Below are positions 1 through 9,489 of a stretch of 25,963 nt of DNA, piece by piece. Origin of the DNA: Diplodia intermedia (lineage: Eukaryota > Ascomycota > Dothideomycetes > Botryosphaeriales > Botryosphaeriaceae). Position numbers and translations under genes: made by a program. Numbering within the stretch: position 1 is the stretch's first letter; each line of letters opens with the position of its first letter. The stretch lies in contig JAKEKT010000179.1 in the NCBI GenBank assembly GCA_021495925.1, positions 1-25,963 on the forward strand. Direction: 5' to 3'. The notes beneath the pieces are model-generated. The model was not told where the DNA came from. It was given only the letters and a program-made list of their open reading frames with translations, and did not search any database.

Positions 1-308
1 CGAGTACCGGTAAATAGCGAGCAGATACCAATCACAATCTACTCAACTGTACATTCCAGGGATGGTGTTGGCGGATGTGAAGAGCAGCTTTATTCTGCCG
101 GGGACAGGGGACAGGGGTGTAGACTGTAGTAGTAGCCAAGCAATATTTCCAGCAAGGAAATACGCCCGCTTCTGATATCTGCAGCCTTGTATTCGTTACC
201 TCTTCACCGCCCGTGAGCAGCTCCATGGAAGAATCCGACGCGCCCTGATTGGTCAGTCCCCTCTCACGGTTACTCGCGACATGAAACCTATATTCGGTAT
301 TTTCTAAC
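1..308. other. Left edge, no gene seen
   Basis: No family-like open reading frame is visible. The 64-codon minus-strand ORF at 32-226 has no recognisable motif. The segment lies downstream of the CGI121 stop codon and probably holds its 3' untranslated region and the flank of whatever lies to the left. Confidence 0.5.
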
Positions 309-1169
309 TTAAGACCCCTTTAGCGCCATGATGCCCAGAATGCAAACCTCCATTTCTTTCCTGTCATCGCTGGGCGAGGGCGGCGCTTCGTCAGTGGCAG
401 AGCCGTTCAGGTGAGCGACGCCGTTAGGCTGCTTTCTCTTCTTAGGGGGGTTCTTGCCCTTCTGGCTGGGCAGAGCTGCGTCGAGCTTGTAGGTCTTACG
501 TATCCGCGCCAGGTCGCTGAACTCGGCCAAGCTGTCGTCAGTGAACGGCACGGCAGTGCCCTCGACGGATTCGGAAAGGTGCGCCTGAACTTGGGCGGCC
601 GAAAGAGGGAGGCCATCCGTGGGGACCTTGATAGCTAGCAGGGCGGTCGTCGTATCCTGGACGCCGAAGCGGCGGAAGGAGTCCGCGATCTGAGCACTGG
701 TTAATTCGGGACTGGTTACGCGAACAGGGATCGATGGCACATGGGGGCTGTGCGTGCCATGCTGGATCGGCGGCAAACGAGCTCGCGCCTCACGTACATT
801 GTTGTTTGGGCTCAGCGAGAAGACGATCTCCGAGTGCACGTTGCGGCTGCGCAGGCGGCCATTGAGCTGGTCGTTGAGCGCGCGGAACACGGCAGCCAGC
901 ACATGGGTGGTGGAGAGCAGCTGGGCGGTCAGCACACGTGACGGGCACAGGAGGGCGGAAGGCAGAGGGCAGCGGGCGCGCGGCAAAAACATGGCGCGGG
1001 CGGGGTGACGGCATACCGCAGTGGCGTCGAGGAAGGCGTACTCAAAGGCTTGGTTGCCGGCGAGCAGCTGCTGGCGCAGGAAGGCGGCATTCCTGACGTG
1101 CTGGAACAGGGCGACGTGCACCGGCGCGTGTGACAGGTGCGGCAGCGCGAGGGTCTGGACGGCGGCCAT
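309..1169 (-). CDS. CGI121: EKC/KEOPS complex subunit CGI121 (three exons)
   Basis: Predicted Cgi121/TPRKB-type subunit of the EKC/KEOPS complex. The family binds tRNA and the Bud32 kinase and supports N6-threonylcarbamoyladenosine (t6A37) formation on ANN-decoding tRNAs; it is also linked to telomere maintenance. I join exons 1017-1169, 798-920 and 309-689 (218 residues). Family-like stretches are HVRNAAFLRQQLLAGNQAFE near the N terminus, HVLAAVFRALNDQLNGRL and HSEIVFSLSPNNN ending at exon 2, IADSFRRFGVQ at the start of exon 3, and a C-terminal ILGIMALK. Both introns (921-1016, 96 nt, GTATGC...CCCAG with CTGAC branch site; 690-797, 108 nt, GTACGT...CTCAG) are multiples of three and stop-free, so the unspliced frame reads as 286 codons. 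I remove them because the inserted residues interrupt conserved blocks. A Lys/Arg-rich, Ser/Pro-rich stretch near the C terminus looks disordered. The gene is divergent from the Zn2Cys6 gene at 1708. Confidence 0.88.
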   Translation of the reverse strand: MAAVQTLALPHLSHAPVHVALFQHVRNAAFLRQQLLAGNQAFEYAFLDATAVCRHPARAMFLPRARCPLPSALLCPSRVLTAQLLSTTHVLAAVFRALNDQLNGRLRSRNVHSEIVFSLSPNNNVREARARLPPIQHGTHSPHVPSIPVRVTSPELTSAQIADSFRRFGVQDTTTALLAIKVPTDGLPLSAAQVQAHLSESVEGTAVPFTDDSLAEFSDLARIRKTYKLDAALPSQKGKNPPKKRKQPNGVAHLNGSATDEAPPSPSDDRKEMEVCILGIMALKGS

Positions 1170-1707
1170 TCTGGCGGGCAGCGGCGGCGGCGGCGGGCAA
1201 GGGAGAGTCGCGCGTGCGGGGCGGATCGCTGCACAGCGCGCTGCGAGGAGATAAGGGCCGTGAAGAGCTAATTGCTAGCAGGAATGGGCTGCGGGACGGC
1301 TGTGGTTAAAGCAAACAGGGCCTGGGCGATGGCGCCCGCGGCCAGGCTAGCGCATGTCGCGACGAAAAGACGCAGCCCGCGCTCGCCAGGCACTCGATTC
1401 TCCGTCCTCTTTTCACGGCGCTGCATGCCGCTGATCCGCACGTGATCGGGCCTGGCTCCTCGCTCGGTGGCTACTACTCCTTAACGGACAAGGCTCTATT
1501 TTCGTCGCCCTCTTCCCTCCCCCAAACGCGCCAGGCGGACCGCAGCGGGCGCAATTCCTCCTGTTGCGCCAGCCCAAGTCCAGGAGCCCGCCTGCCGCTG
1601 CTTAAGAGCCCAAACTCCCCCAGCCCGGCCGGGCGGCATCTTCCACTCGGATACGGCATCTTCCATCCTCCACCACTGCGCTGGAACTGCCTGACGCCCG
1701 CGCGCAT
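1170..1707. promoter_or_regulatory. Divergent promoter, CGI121 / Zn2Cys6 regulator
   Basis: 538 bp between two divergent start codons, so it must carry both promoters. The plus-strand leader side is pyrimidine-rich. A short upstream ORF, ATG at 1425 to TGA at 1445 (6 codons), could lie in the regulator's leader. A 12-bp direct repeat CGGCATCTTCCA occurs at 1634-1645 and 1654-1665, ending 42 bp before the regulator's start. No convincing TATA box is visible. Transcription start sites are unknown. Confidence 0.6.
1634..1665. repeat. 12-bp direct repeat before the regulator's start codon
   Basis: Two exact copies of CGGCATCTTCCA at 1634-1645 and 1654-1665, 20 bp apart start to start (about two helical turns). 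The position suggests a protein or RNA binding site in the proximal promoter or 5' leader of the 1708 gene. No known factor is assigned. Confidence 0.5.
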
Positions 1708-4669
1708 ATGATGCCTGCGAAGCGCCCGCCGCCCTCGGGGGCCACGCCCACCGGCACCCCCAAGCACCCCAAGACCGAGCACCAGAGCTCCGACGACTTC
1801 AGCAGCAGCGTCAAGAAGAAACTGTCCGCCTCGACCCGCACCGGCCAGGCATGCGACCGCTGCAAGGTGCGTGCTACTCCCACTCCCGATCGCGTCGCAC
1901 AGCGTGAGCTCACAACATCCCCAGGTTCGCAAGATCCGCTGCGACGGCCGCCCCGGCGGCTGCTCGCCCTGCGTGCAGAACAACACCGAGTGCAAGACCA
2001 CCGACCGCATCACCGGCCGCGCCACCACCCGCGGCCACACCGAGCAGCTTGAGTACGAGAACAACCAGCTCAAGGGCGCCGTCTACGCCCTGCAGCAGCA
2101 GCTCAAGGAGATTGGCGTCGAGCCGCGCCTGCCCTCGGGCTCGCAGCCGCCGCCCTCCTTCACCCCCAGCCCGCTGCCCACCCAGAGCTCGTCGTGGCCG
2201 AGTGGCCTCGCAACCGACAGCCAGACATGGGGCTCGACGCCCCCGGCGCCCTCGGCCGCCTCCTTGTCCGGCTCCACCTACCCACACATGGCCGACACAA
2301 ACGGCTCAATGCGCGACGGCGAGGCGGCGCACTTCCGCGGCCCCAACCTGCCCACCTTCCGCGCCGGCCTCCACGGCGACAACTACCTGGGCGTGTCGTC
2401 GGCGAACTCGGTCCTCAGCCCCATCAAGGGCACCTCGTTGTCGTTCTTTGGCATGGAGATTGACCTGAACGATTTCGTCCCCGACGACGTCGAGGATCTG
2501 AGCAATCCCGTGTCCTACCAGCATTTCCTCGCCGTCGCGCTGAACGCGCCAGGTTGCCCGAGGCCGAAGAAGGAGGAACTTCCGGCGAGCTACAGCGAGT
2601 GCGCCACGTACGCCACGTGGTACTTCCGCGGCTTGCACCCGTACGCCCCGGTCTTGTACAAGCCGCATTTCATGGATCTGGTAAGGAACCGCCTGCTCGT
2701 GCTGTTGCTCTGTGCTTACGCCGTATCAGTTGTCCCGCGTTTACAGCGATCCCGGCTACCAAATGACGCCCGCCGAGGAAGTCCAGGTCCAGATGGTCCT
2801 GGCCTTCATCAAATACCAGTTTTCTGCTCGCAACGGCAACGCAGAGTCGTTGAAGCAGGCACACGCTCATTACCGCTACGCGCTAAGCTTTTTCTATACC
2901 CTGGTTAACAGCCACACCATTGCCGATGTCCAGGCCTTGGTGATGATTTGCCTTCATCTTCGTAATTTCCCTAAGCCTAGCGCTACCTGGCTTATGTCGT
3001 CTATGACCTTCATGATTTCCGTTGAGTTGGGCTTGCACAGGTCCGCAAAAGCCTGGACCGATCTGGGACCGAAGAGGGATCCGGTGGAAATCGAGACGAG
3101 GAAGCGCGTCTTCTGGGTTCTCCACGGATTGTACGTTGCGCTCTGCGGAAGGCTGGGCAGGCCCATGCCTCTGCGTATGGAGGACATCGACGTCGAGTTC
3201 CCCGAACCGATCCACGACTACCTCCCGTCGGAAACCAACCTGAGCGAGTTCCGCAAATGTTCCTTCCACGTCGGCCTTCAGGTTATCCGAATCACGACGA
3301 TCCATTCCGAGATGTACAGCACCATCCACGCAGTGAGACAAAACCCCGAGTTCTACATTACCCACCTCCGGAGACTGGAAGACGAGCATCGCAAATGGAG
3401 AGAGCAAATACCCATGGAGCTGAGGGAAGGATCCCGGGCCGACTCCGAAGACTACATCTTCTCGCTCTACGTCCAGTTCTGGGATCATGAGTTGAACCTG
3501 ATGCTCCATCACCCGGCCATGTGTCGCTCGAGAGACTCGGAGCTCATGAACTCGAACATGACCATCTGCCTCCAGGCTACGACGAAAATGGTCCGCTGTC
3601 TTGATGAGCTGAGGAAATACAAGTGCCTGGACGCACCTTGGGTGAACTGTACGGCCTACCTGGCGGCCATGTTGACTACACTCTTTGTGTACTCGCATCG
3701 CAAGGACGAAATCACTTCTTCGGAGATGGCCAAGCTCAAGAGCGAAATGGACATGTGGTGCATGATTATGGACGAGTGCGGCACAATTCTTGGTAAGGCG
3801 CAAGCTTCCGATGGTAGTGTTGTCAAGCTAATGCCTGCGCAGGGTCTGGAAAGCGGCTCGAGAAGGCGTGTCGATCGATCATCGATCATACGCTCTCGAA
3901 CATCAACCATCATCTGGCCAAGAAGACGGCATCTGCCGCTTCGGCGGTTGCAGCAAACGTGCTGAAGACGGAACCGGATGTTTCCCCACGTCAGGAGCCT
4001 ACGGCTACGACGCCGTACCCCAATGCGAACACGTACGCCACTGCATATAGCCATACAGTCAACGGGCACGCCAATGTTCATAAGCCTTCGACTGGCGGGT
4101 ACCTGCCTCCGGAAGATCACTCGGTACCTCAGTCGTCGAACCACTACCCTGCGGTCCCGGCGCAGTATTCGTATCCGGACAGGAGCCAGACTGGAATGCC
4201 GTCGTATCAGAACGGCACATCGGGCTATGACCAAACACAGTACAGCGTTCCCGGGTCCGACATGAATGCTGTGCATGCAGCGGCGGCGGCGTCGGCGGCA
4301 ACGCAGGACTCCAGCGCAGCCTTCACGTATCCGCCGGGCGGCCACGGCTCGTTTGGGCAATCGCAAAACCAAAGCGACGCATGGCGGCAATGGATGATGA
4401 GCAACGTTGGACCGCAAGACTACCACCATGCCTCGACGCTAATGGCATTGGGTCACACGAATGGACGCGACAATGCCGTCTCAACCGGACCGGAGGACAA
4501 TCCAGGGATGGCGGCAGATATGCACGCCATAGCTGTCAACGGGCTACAATCGCCTCATCCTGCGGTTAGCGCGGCAGCAGTTGCACAAGCGGCGCATTCG
4601 CAGGCACAGCTGTGGCCGCTGATGCTCTTCGACATCGGTCAGCAGGGAGGACCAAACGTCACGCAATGA
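1708..4669 (+). CDS. Zn2Cys6 fungal-specific transcription factor (four exons, 934 aa)
   Basis: Nuclear DNA-binding regulator. Exons 1708-1866, 1925-2680, 2730-3792 and 3843-4669; introns of 58, 49 and 50 nt with GT...AG ends, and all phases agree. The binuclear cluster is C49-x2-C52-x6-C59-x6-C66-x2-C69-x6-C76, with the first intron falling inside it after CDRCK. It is followed by a TDRITGRATTRGH linker and a probable coiled-coil dimer element (QLEYENNQLKGAVYALQQQL). A Pro/Ser-rich linker leads to the central fungal_trans-type domain (YFRGLHPYAPVLYKPHFMDL, then a conserved helical region through exon 3). The tail from about residue 680 is low-complexity, rich in Ser, Pro, Tyr, Gln and Ala. 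There are tandem ATGs at 1708 and 1711 and I use the first. The cluster resembles Pezizomycotina regulators of sugar and polysaccharide-degradation genes (COL-26/BglR-like), but I recall this only weakly and assign no symbol. Confidence 0.9.
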
Positions 4670-7140
4670 TAGTCAGTCAACCGAACATGGTCATTTCCTA
4701 ATATCGAGGGTTCTAGAGAGGAGGGATGTCTGGTTTAGCACAGGACACAATGTTTCACTGCCTCGGGAATCCGGCGCAAAAGTTCAGGTCAGCGAAGTTC
4801 CAACGGGCCCAGGCCGAGCCCTTTTCTTTACCATCTATTTGTACTTTTGTATACTCTTCTACCGATGCTCTGCCGCGGAGCTTTTTGATTACCCCTTTGT
4901 GTCTGCAGTAGACCTGGCGGCTGTCTTCCTGTTCGTGTTCTATTTCTCTTCTTTCCTTGCCCCGTCGTGGGCGACTTTGTAGCTCGATACCGCTGTACTC
5001 TCATCGCACGCAAGGCCATGGATTTCGTATAGATGGGTTAACTTGGTTGGGACTGCCATATCTTGAGACTTCCATGTTTTGTTCCTTTACCGTCTCGGCC
5101 ATGGCTAGCCGTGGGCAGAGCTGAATGGGAAAACAGACTATTCAACTTGGGGTTACAACACCCAAGACCAAACATCAAGTGTGTCCTGCAATCCTGATTG
5201 AGAGGGATCACCTGGTCTCGTTTGTGCAGCGGGCAGCCAATGAAGCCGACTATGGTCGACACAAAAGGGCGACGACGCGTCAGCGCTAGAAGGTCCAACA
5301 CACCATCAGGACGGTTGCCGGGGCTCGATCGATGATGCTTCCGGGCCCAGGCGGCTGGCCGCTCTCTTGCCCTCAACCACAGCACCCCCGCCCGCTCAAG
5401 ACCCGCGTACCTGGCATCCGGCTCGTCATGCAGGGCTGCGTGATCAGTAATAGATGTCGGCACGGGTACGACGGTCTCCCGGCGATCACGAAAGCGACAA
5501 GAGGTGAGTTGAAGTGTAGGCTCGGGCCTAGTGTTGGCCTAGTGGCACTACGACGGGGATCGTCCCTGGCGTTGCGCCCTTTTCCTAACCGCCTAGCGAG
5601 CGAGCGATCACTGGCCCCCCAGACCGGCAGGTGGCGGCATTTGGGCTCGGTTGCGGATCAGCCCGAAAGCTGATCGGCGTAGACTTTCGACGTTTTTTTT
5701 TTCTCCGCGCCCGCCGTGCTTGGTTTGCTCTAACAATTCCCCGAAGCCCAATTCGTGGAGTAATCCTCTCCCATTCCCTGGTCGCGATCCGCATGCCTTG
5801 GGGGCCGGAGGCTCTAACGTATCAGCCAGTCCTTCCAGCATTCTCCTCCCCTATTGCGGGCGGGGTTCGGGTTCGAGGCCAATGCTCATGGCCCACGACG
5901 TCGTTGCTAAAGGGCGTTGCGGGCTTGACTTGGGGCGCGCCCTTCACGCCGAGCCAAACGAGTCGTTGGCGGCTAAATACGAAAAGGTGGCTAAGAGGGG
6001 GTTAGCCTCTCGCATCAGCAAAGGGAGGAGTCGTGGTGAATGCACGCGCGGGTGGGATTACTCCCGGAGGAATGGATCTTCATTTTACACTTGATTTCGC
6101 ATTCATGATGTCAGCTCGGTCCAGGGACGCCATTGTTCACTTCCAGGCCAACGTCCAACAATTCCCGAACGCACGTCTTCGCCGCTGGAGCGCGCGGGAG
6201 CAACGCAACCCTGATCTTGGCGGTGGACATGACGGGGGCAACGCCAATTGATATGAAGCTTAGCTCCACTACTCGCTCCTCACCCGGCGATTCAGTTGTC
6301 AGCAATGTCGGCGGCGGGAGGCAAAACAGGGTCTGCTTTATCGCACCACTCCCCAACCTGACTCTCCTCCCCTGCCCCTGCCATGGCTTGTGGCGCATCG
6401 CCCCAGAAGTTTCCTCGCAGCAGTTAAAACGGGGGGCGGCGGCGCCTCCTCCGCCCAGTGGCACTGCCTCATCATCACTCGTCGTCGTCCGGCAGCCACA
6501 CGGCGGCGCTACCACGGCTGATATTGCAGCCGGCACCTAGTCGCAACGCCATGGACGAGGCGGGGCGCCAGCCTCCGCCGCTGAAAAAGCCAAAGAAAAT
6601 AAGGGCGCACTTGTCGGCGCTCGGGCTGCTCGGGAAGCTTGCCGACGCGTGGTCGCCGGTTTTGACGTAGGTGTGTGCTCAACCGGTCAGGAACGGGCGA
6701 GGGAGGGACATGGGCTTTATTTATTATACTTTCTTTTTTACCTCTGCGCTAATTTCCTGGCGCGCCGAAAGGGAGGAGAGAAGAGGTGGATTATCAGAGG
6801 CTTCTGATTGGTCCGTTCGTCGAGAGAAAGCTTTACTGCCATTGGGGACACCTTGGCGTGGAGAGGGAGGAACAGTGAGTCAGCAGGGAGAGATAACTGA
6901 ATCTTGTAACTATATTTAGGGATTTTCAAGGATGTTGTCCGATAATTTAAAATGCTTAGCTTCTACGTTGACTACGTACCTACTATCACAGCATTCCGTC
7001 CCCAAGAACCCCACGCTATACATCCGTTAAAAGTACGTAACCACAAGGACCTACGGCTACAGAACGAACCAGAAATACAGCTCCCCTTCCCGTTCGTCCG
7101 ACAGCCGCGCACGCGCTCCGCCTCGCACTGCCGGTTTTTA
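4670..7140. other. 2.5-kb stretch without a recognisable gene
   Basis: The first few hundred bases are probably the 3' untranslated region of the preceding regulator. Several ORFs of 60 to 147 codons overlap on both strands (for example 5038-5463 minus, 5651-6094 plus, 6111-6536 minus against 6133-6540 plus), but none has a recognisable motif, and opposite-strand pairs are open together, as expected in GC-rich DNA. Promoter-like words occur: inverted CCAAT at 6807-6811 and 6841-6845 and a perfect TGAGTCA (bZIP, Gcn4/AP-1 type) at 6876-6882, with no gene identified nearby to own them. A noncoding RNA or a fast-evolving small gene cannot be excluded. Confidence 0.5.
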
Positions 7141-7836
7141 CAGGTTGGCGAGGAGGCGGTCGCGCTCGTCGGGGTTCAGGAACCAGGGCTGGGCGTCGTG
7201 GGGGAGGTTGGGGGGGCAGAAGCCGATGACGAATAGGGAGACGAAGACGGTCATCACTGGGGAGGTTTCGTCAACGAGGGGACCCGGTAGTTGGCTTGGC
7301 TGTGGCTACACTCCCGCCCTTCGATGATGAAGATCCAGCGCCATTCTTGGCAGCCACCGACGCCGTCTATTCTCACCTGGATGGCGTATGCAAGGAGACC
7401 ATAGAAGATGGGACCGGCCCATGGCGAAGTTGAAGAACTATGCAAACCGGAGAGCCGCCTCACGCTTCGTGTAGTATACCGAGATCGGGGCAGGTCGCAC
7501 CCGCGGGCAGTGCTGCCTCGAAAACGCCCATCAGGAACCGGATGGTCAGGAGCCCCCCGTAGCTTCTTGTCAGTCCCTGAAACATTCCCAATATTCCTGT
7601 CGACCCGGTCAGCGTCAGGTTGGCATTCGCGATGTTGGTGCGATCCAGGAAGAGAAGCGTGTACTGTACACCCGTGACTGGGATCAACACCACTTCTCGC
7701 TTGCGGAGCAGCTTCTGGTCAAGGGCGGGGTCGTACTGCTCCGCAATGTTCACCAACCAATCGCTCTCTGCAAACTTCGAGTCTTCCTCTCGACCTATCG
7801 GAATGTTGATGTACAGCGCCCTCCTGCGGCCATCTG
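7141..7836 (-). pseudogene. Truncated MFS transporter, ACS/allantoate-permease-like
   Basis: Remnant of a 12-helix major facilitator of the anion:cation symporter group (Dal5-like). Family-like pieces run in order on the minus strand but in different frames: LVNIAEQYDPALDQKLLRKR and LLFLDRTNIANANL (start of helix 1 region), a join directly to QGLTRSYGGLLTIRFLMGVF (helix 3 to 4 region; the intervening helix is missing), ISVYYTKREAALRFA followed by a stop and then FFNFA, then YGLLAYAI and WRWIFIIEG, and finally PHDAQPWFLNPDERDRLLA, which is the central loop. The copy ends at 7141 just after this loop, so helices 7 to 12 are absent. Frame changes near 7500 and 7300, an in-frame stop and the internal deletion show that it cannot make a working transporter. 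Upstream limits are uncertain; a possible intron end (CTAACAG) lies near 7833. Confidence 0.78.
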
Positions 7837-8495
7837 TTAGCGCTACGGTTGCGAATCCTACGAATAAGGGGCTTTGTTGATATCCTGGTAACGTGATAGG
7901 CCGGGGTTGGATCGATTCAAAGAGACGAGCATGACGCTAGCGTTCCGCTGCAGCACCTATCTGTACTGTTGATGCGCATCACTACATGGCGGGTGACAGA
8001 AGAAATTGCACACCATGTGCCTTCCACTGATTCCGAAACAAAATATTTAGGTAGGTAGTTGAATACAAGATCCGGATATAAACACTAAGTTTTAAATTCA
8101 TGCATTTACATCTGGATCTTGTATTCAACTACCTATCCCATGTAGAATTGTTCTATAAGGCAGACCCGGGTGGGTAATTTCTTTTGCCACCCGCCGTGTC
8201 ACTGTCTGGTGGAAGAGCTACGGCTGACATGCAGCTCAACAAATCAGCGTTTATATTAACAGTCCGCAAAGACTCTTCGATGGCCTCAGGTGGTCGTTGT
8301 ACTGATGCAGGCTTAGATGAACTGGGAGATTACGGATCATGCAGTTGCCTCTTTAGGGGGCACCCCCTTCACATGCAGGATTAAAGTGCTCGCGGCTACT
8401 ATTTTAGAATCCTTGTCACAACTCATATATTCATCTCTAATCTTAAGGACTTCAACACCGACCGCCGCATCACATATCTTTCTCGACCCTCCACC
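7837..8495. other. AT-richer spacer between pseudogene and disrupted gene
   Basis: No coding region is recognised. The segment is lower in GC than the flanking genes and contains the inverted repeat at 8052-8135. It lies upstream of both the minus-strand transporter remnant and the plus-strand disrupted gene, so it presumably once held their promoters. Confidence 0.45.
8052..8135. repeat. 26-bp inverted repeat with 32-nt spacer (hairpin)
   Basis: Left arm 8052-8077 (TAGGTAGTTGAATACAAGAT followed by CCGGAT) and right arm 8110-8135 are reverse complements at 25 of 26 positions; the one difference is G against A at the fifth base from the inner end. The spacer, 8078-8109, is very AT-rich. As RNA or cruciform DNA this would be a very stable hairpin. 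Its size and setting are compatible with a miniature inverted-repeat element or a relic of terminal inverted repeats. No clear target-site duplication is seen. An intrinsic-terminator role is not expected in a eukaryote. Confidence 0.88.
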
Positions 8496-9489
8496 ATGGC
8501 GCCGACTCTGAACCAACAGCTTCTAGCGCGCCTCAGACGCTCGACCTCCCGAAGACCGATCATTAACCCGGGCCGCTCGCTCTCAAGGACGAGAAGCCGC
8601 TCCCCTAAAGGGCCACAGGATGACAATCGCCGCGGTGAGGACGGTGGCGGCGACGAAAGACAGATAGAGGAGGCAATCGCCACTCGATAGATGAGATCAC
8701 ATTTCTAAAAACGTTATAGCAATGCTCTAACAACTTTTAACAGGTATGTACATGGCCCAATCCAGCCGCGTGTGTTCCTGAACGGATTCGCCGACATCGG
8801 TTACTTTGGACATCTGAAAGGAGACAATCCCTTCTGGGTCAAGGAGTCAGAGGAATCCGTATACCTTGAGCGGTACCACCTGCTCAATTTCAACCGGACC
8901 TTCCCCGCAGCACCATTAGTCCTCTACACCGGCCCCATGGAGGTCGAGGTCCAACATGAAGACCGGGCGGTAGGACACGTGTCGAAGACCGTGTTCTTTT
9001 ACCACGGGCAACTCAACTGGGAGATTACCCATCATATGATCCTATCCCAGAGAATCACCAGGGAGTCTGTGGCGGGCCAAGACGAAGGGCGCTCAGAGGG
9101 ACTACCAGTTCAGGTATCTCTCGGTTGTCCGGGCTGGTATGCACGCTCTCAGCGAGCACTACAAGAAAACCACGAGCCCCTTGGCTACGGCTACCAAGGC
9201 ACAACGTAGGCTGATCTGGGAGCAGTACTTTGATCAGGACCCCAAGTTCACTACGGGTATTCTATACCCCCACGTTCAAACCGGGTTTGATCTCTATGGA
9301 ATCTACAAGCTTGGCGGGGACCGACAGCCTCTTCGGCTGAAACTCCGCAAGTTCATCAAGGAGTTATTTCTAGCTGTGTGCGAAGATACCTTTGAGAGTC
9401 CACAGCCAGTCCGCAGCTTATTGACTTGTAGTCATAATCTGTACCAGCCGCAACTCCTTTCACGTACGACCATAGGTCGCAGAATATAG
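8496..9489 (+). pseudogene. Unrecognised gene, probably disrupted by frameshifts
   Basis: I do not recognise the family. The start at 8496 has an ideal context (CACCATGG) and opens a 46-codon Arg/Ser-rich exon (RRSTSRRP, SLSRTRSRSP). A donor at 8635 (GTGAGG) and an acceptor ending at 8743 (TTTTAACAG) are good, but the phases do not match: exon 1 leaves one base where the next exon needs two. The second part, from 8744, reads through YVHGPIQPRVFLNGFADIG, DNPFWVKESEESVYLERYHL and KTVFFYHGQLNWEITHHMIL, then shifts frame near 9075 (ESV then WRAKTKGAQRDYQFRYLSVV in another frame, as if one TG of a TGTG had been lost). It continues to HYKKTTSPLATATKAQRRLI, DPKFTTGILYPHVQTGFDLY and a stop at 9487-9489. 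The amino-acid composition is protein-like in these frames. Two independent frame problems beside another pseudogene suggest decay, though sequencing error or an unusual intron is possible. Confidence 0.6.

Noticed and set aside
1474..2073. 199-codon minus-strand ORF opposite the first regulator
   Set aside because: It is an antisense shadow of the GC-rich promoter and first exons; its translation has no recognisable motif.
2883..3803. 306-codon minus-strand ORF opposite exon 3 of the first regulator
   Set aside because: The sense strand encodes a clearly conserved transcription factor domain, and the antisense product shows no family features.
5870..5880. GGTTCGAGGCC, a match to the tRNA B-box
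   Set aside because: The bases on either side cannot form a T-arm stem, and no matching A-box or acceptor stem was found upstream.
6111..6540. Overlapping ORFs on both strands (141 and 135 codons)
   Set aside because: Open on both strands at once without motifs, as expected by chance in GC-rich sequence; neither shows splice or start evidence.
6542..6670. Possible small protein starting at the ATG near 6551 (Pro/Lys-rich, about 39 codons)
   Set aside because: No family match, no secretion signal and nothing to distinguish it from a chance ORF; left inside the gene-free region.
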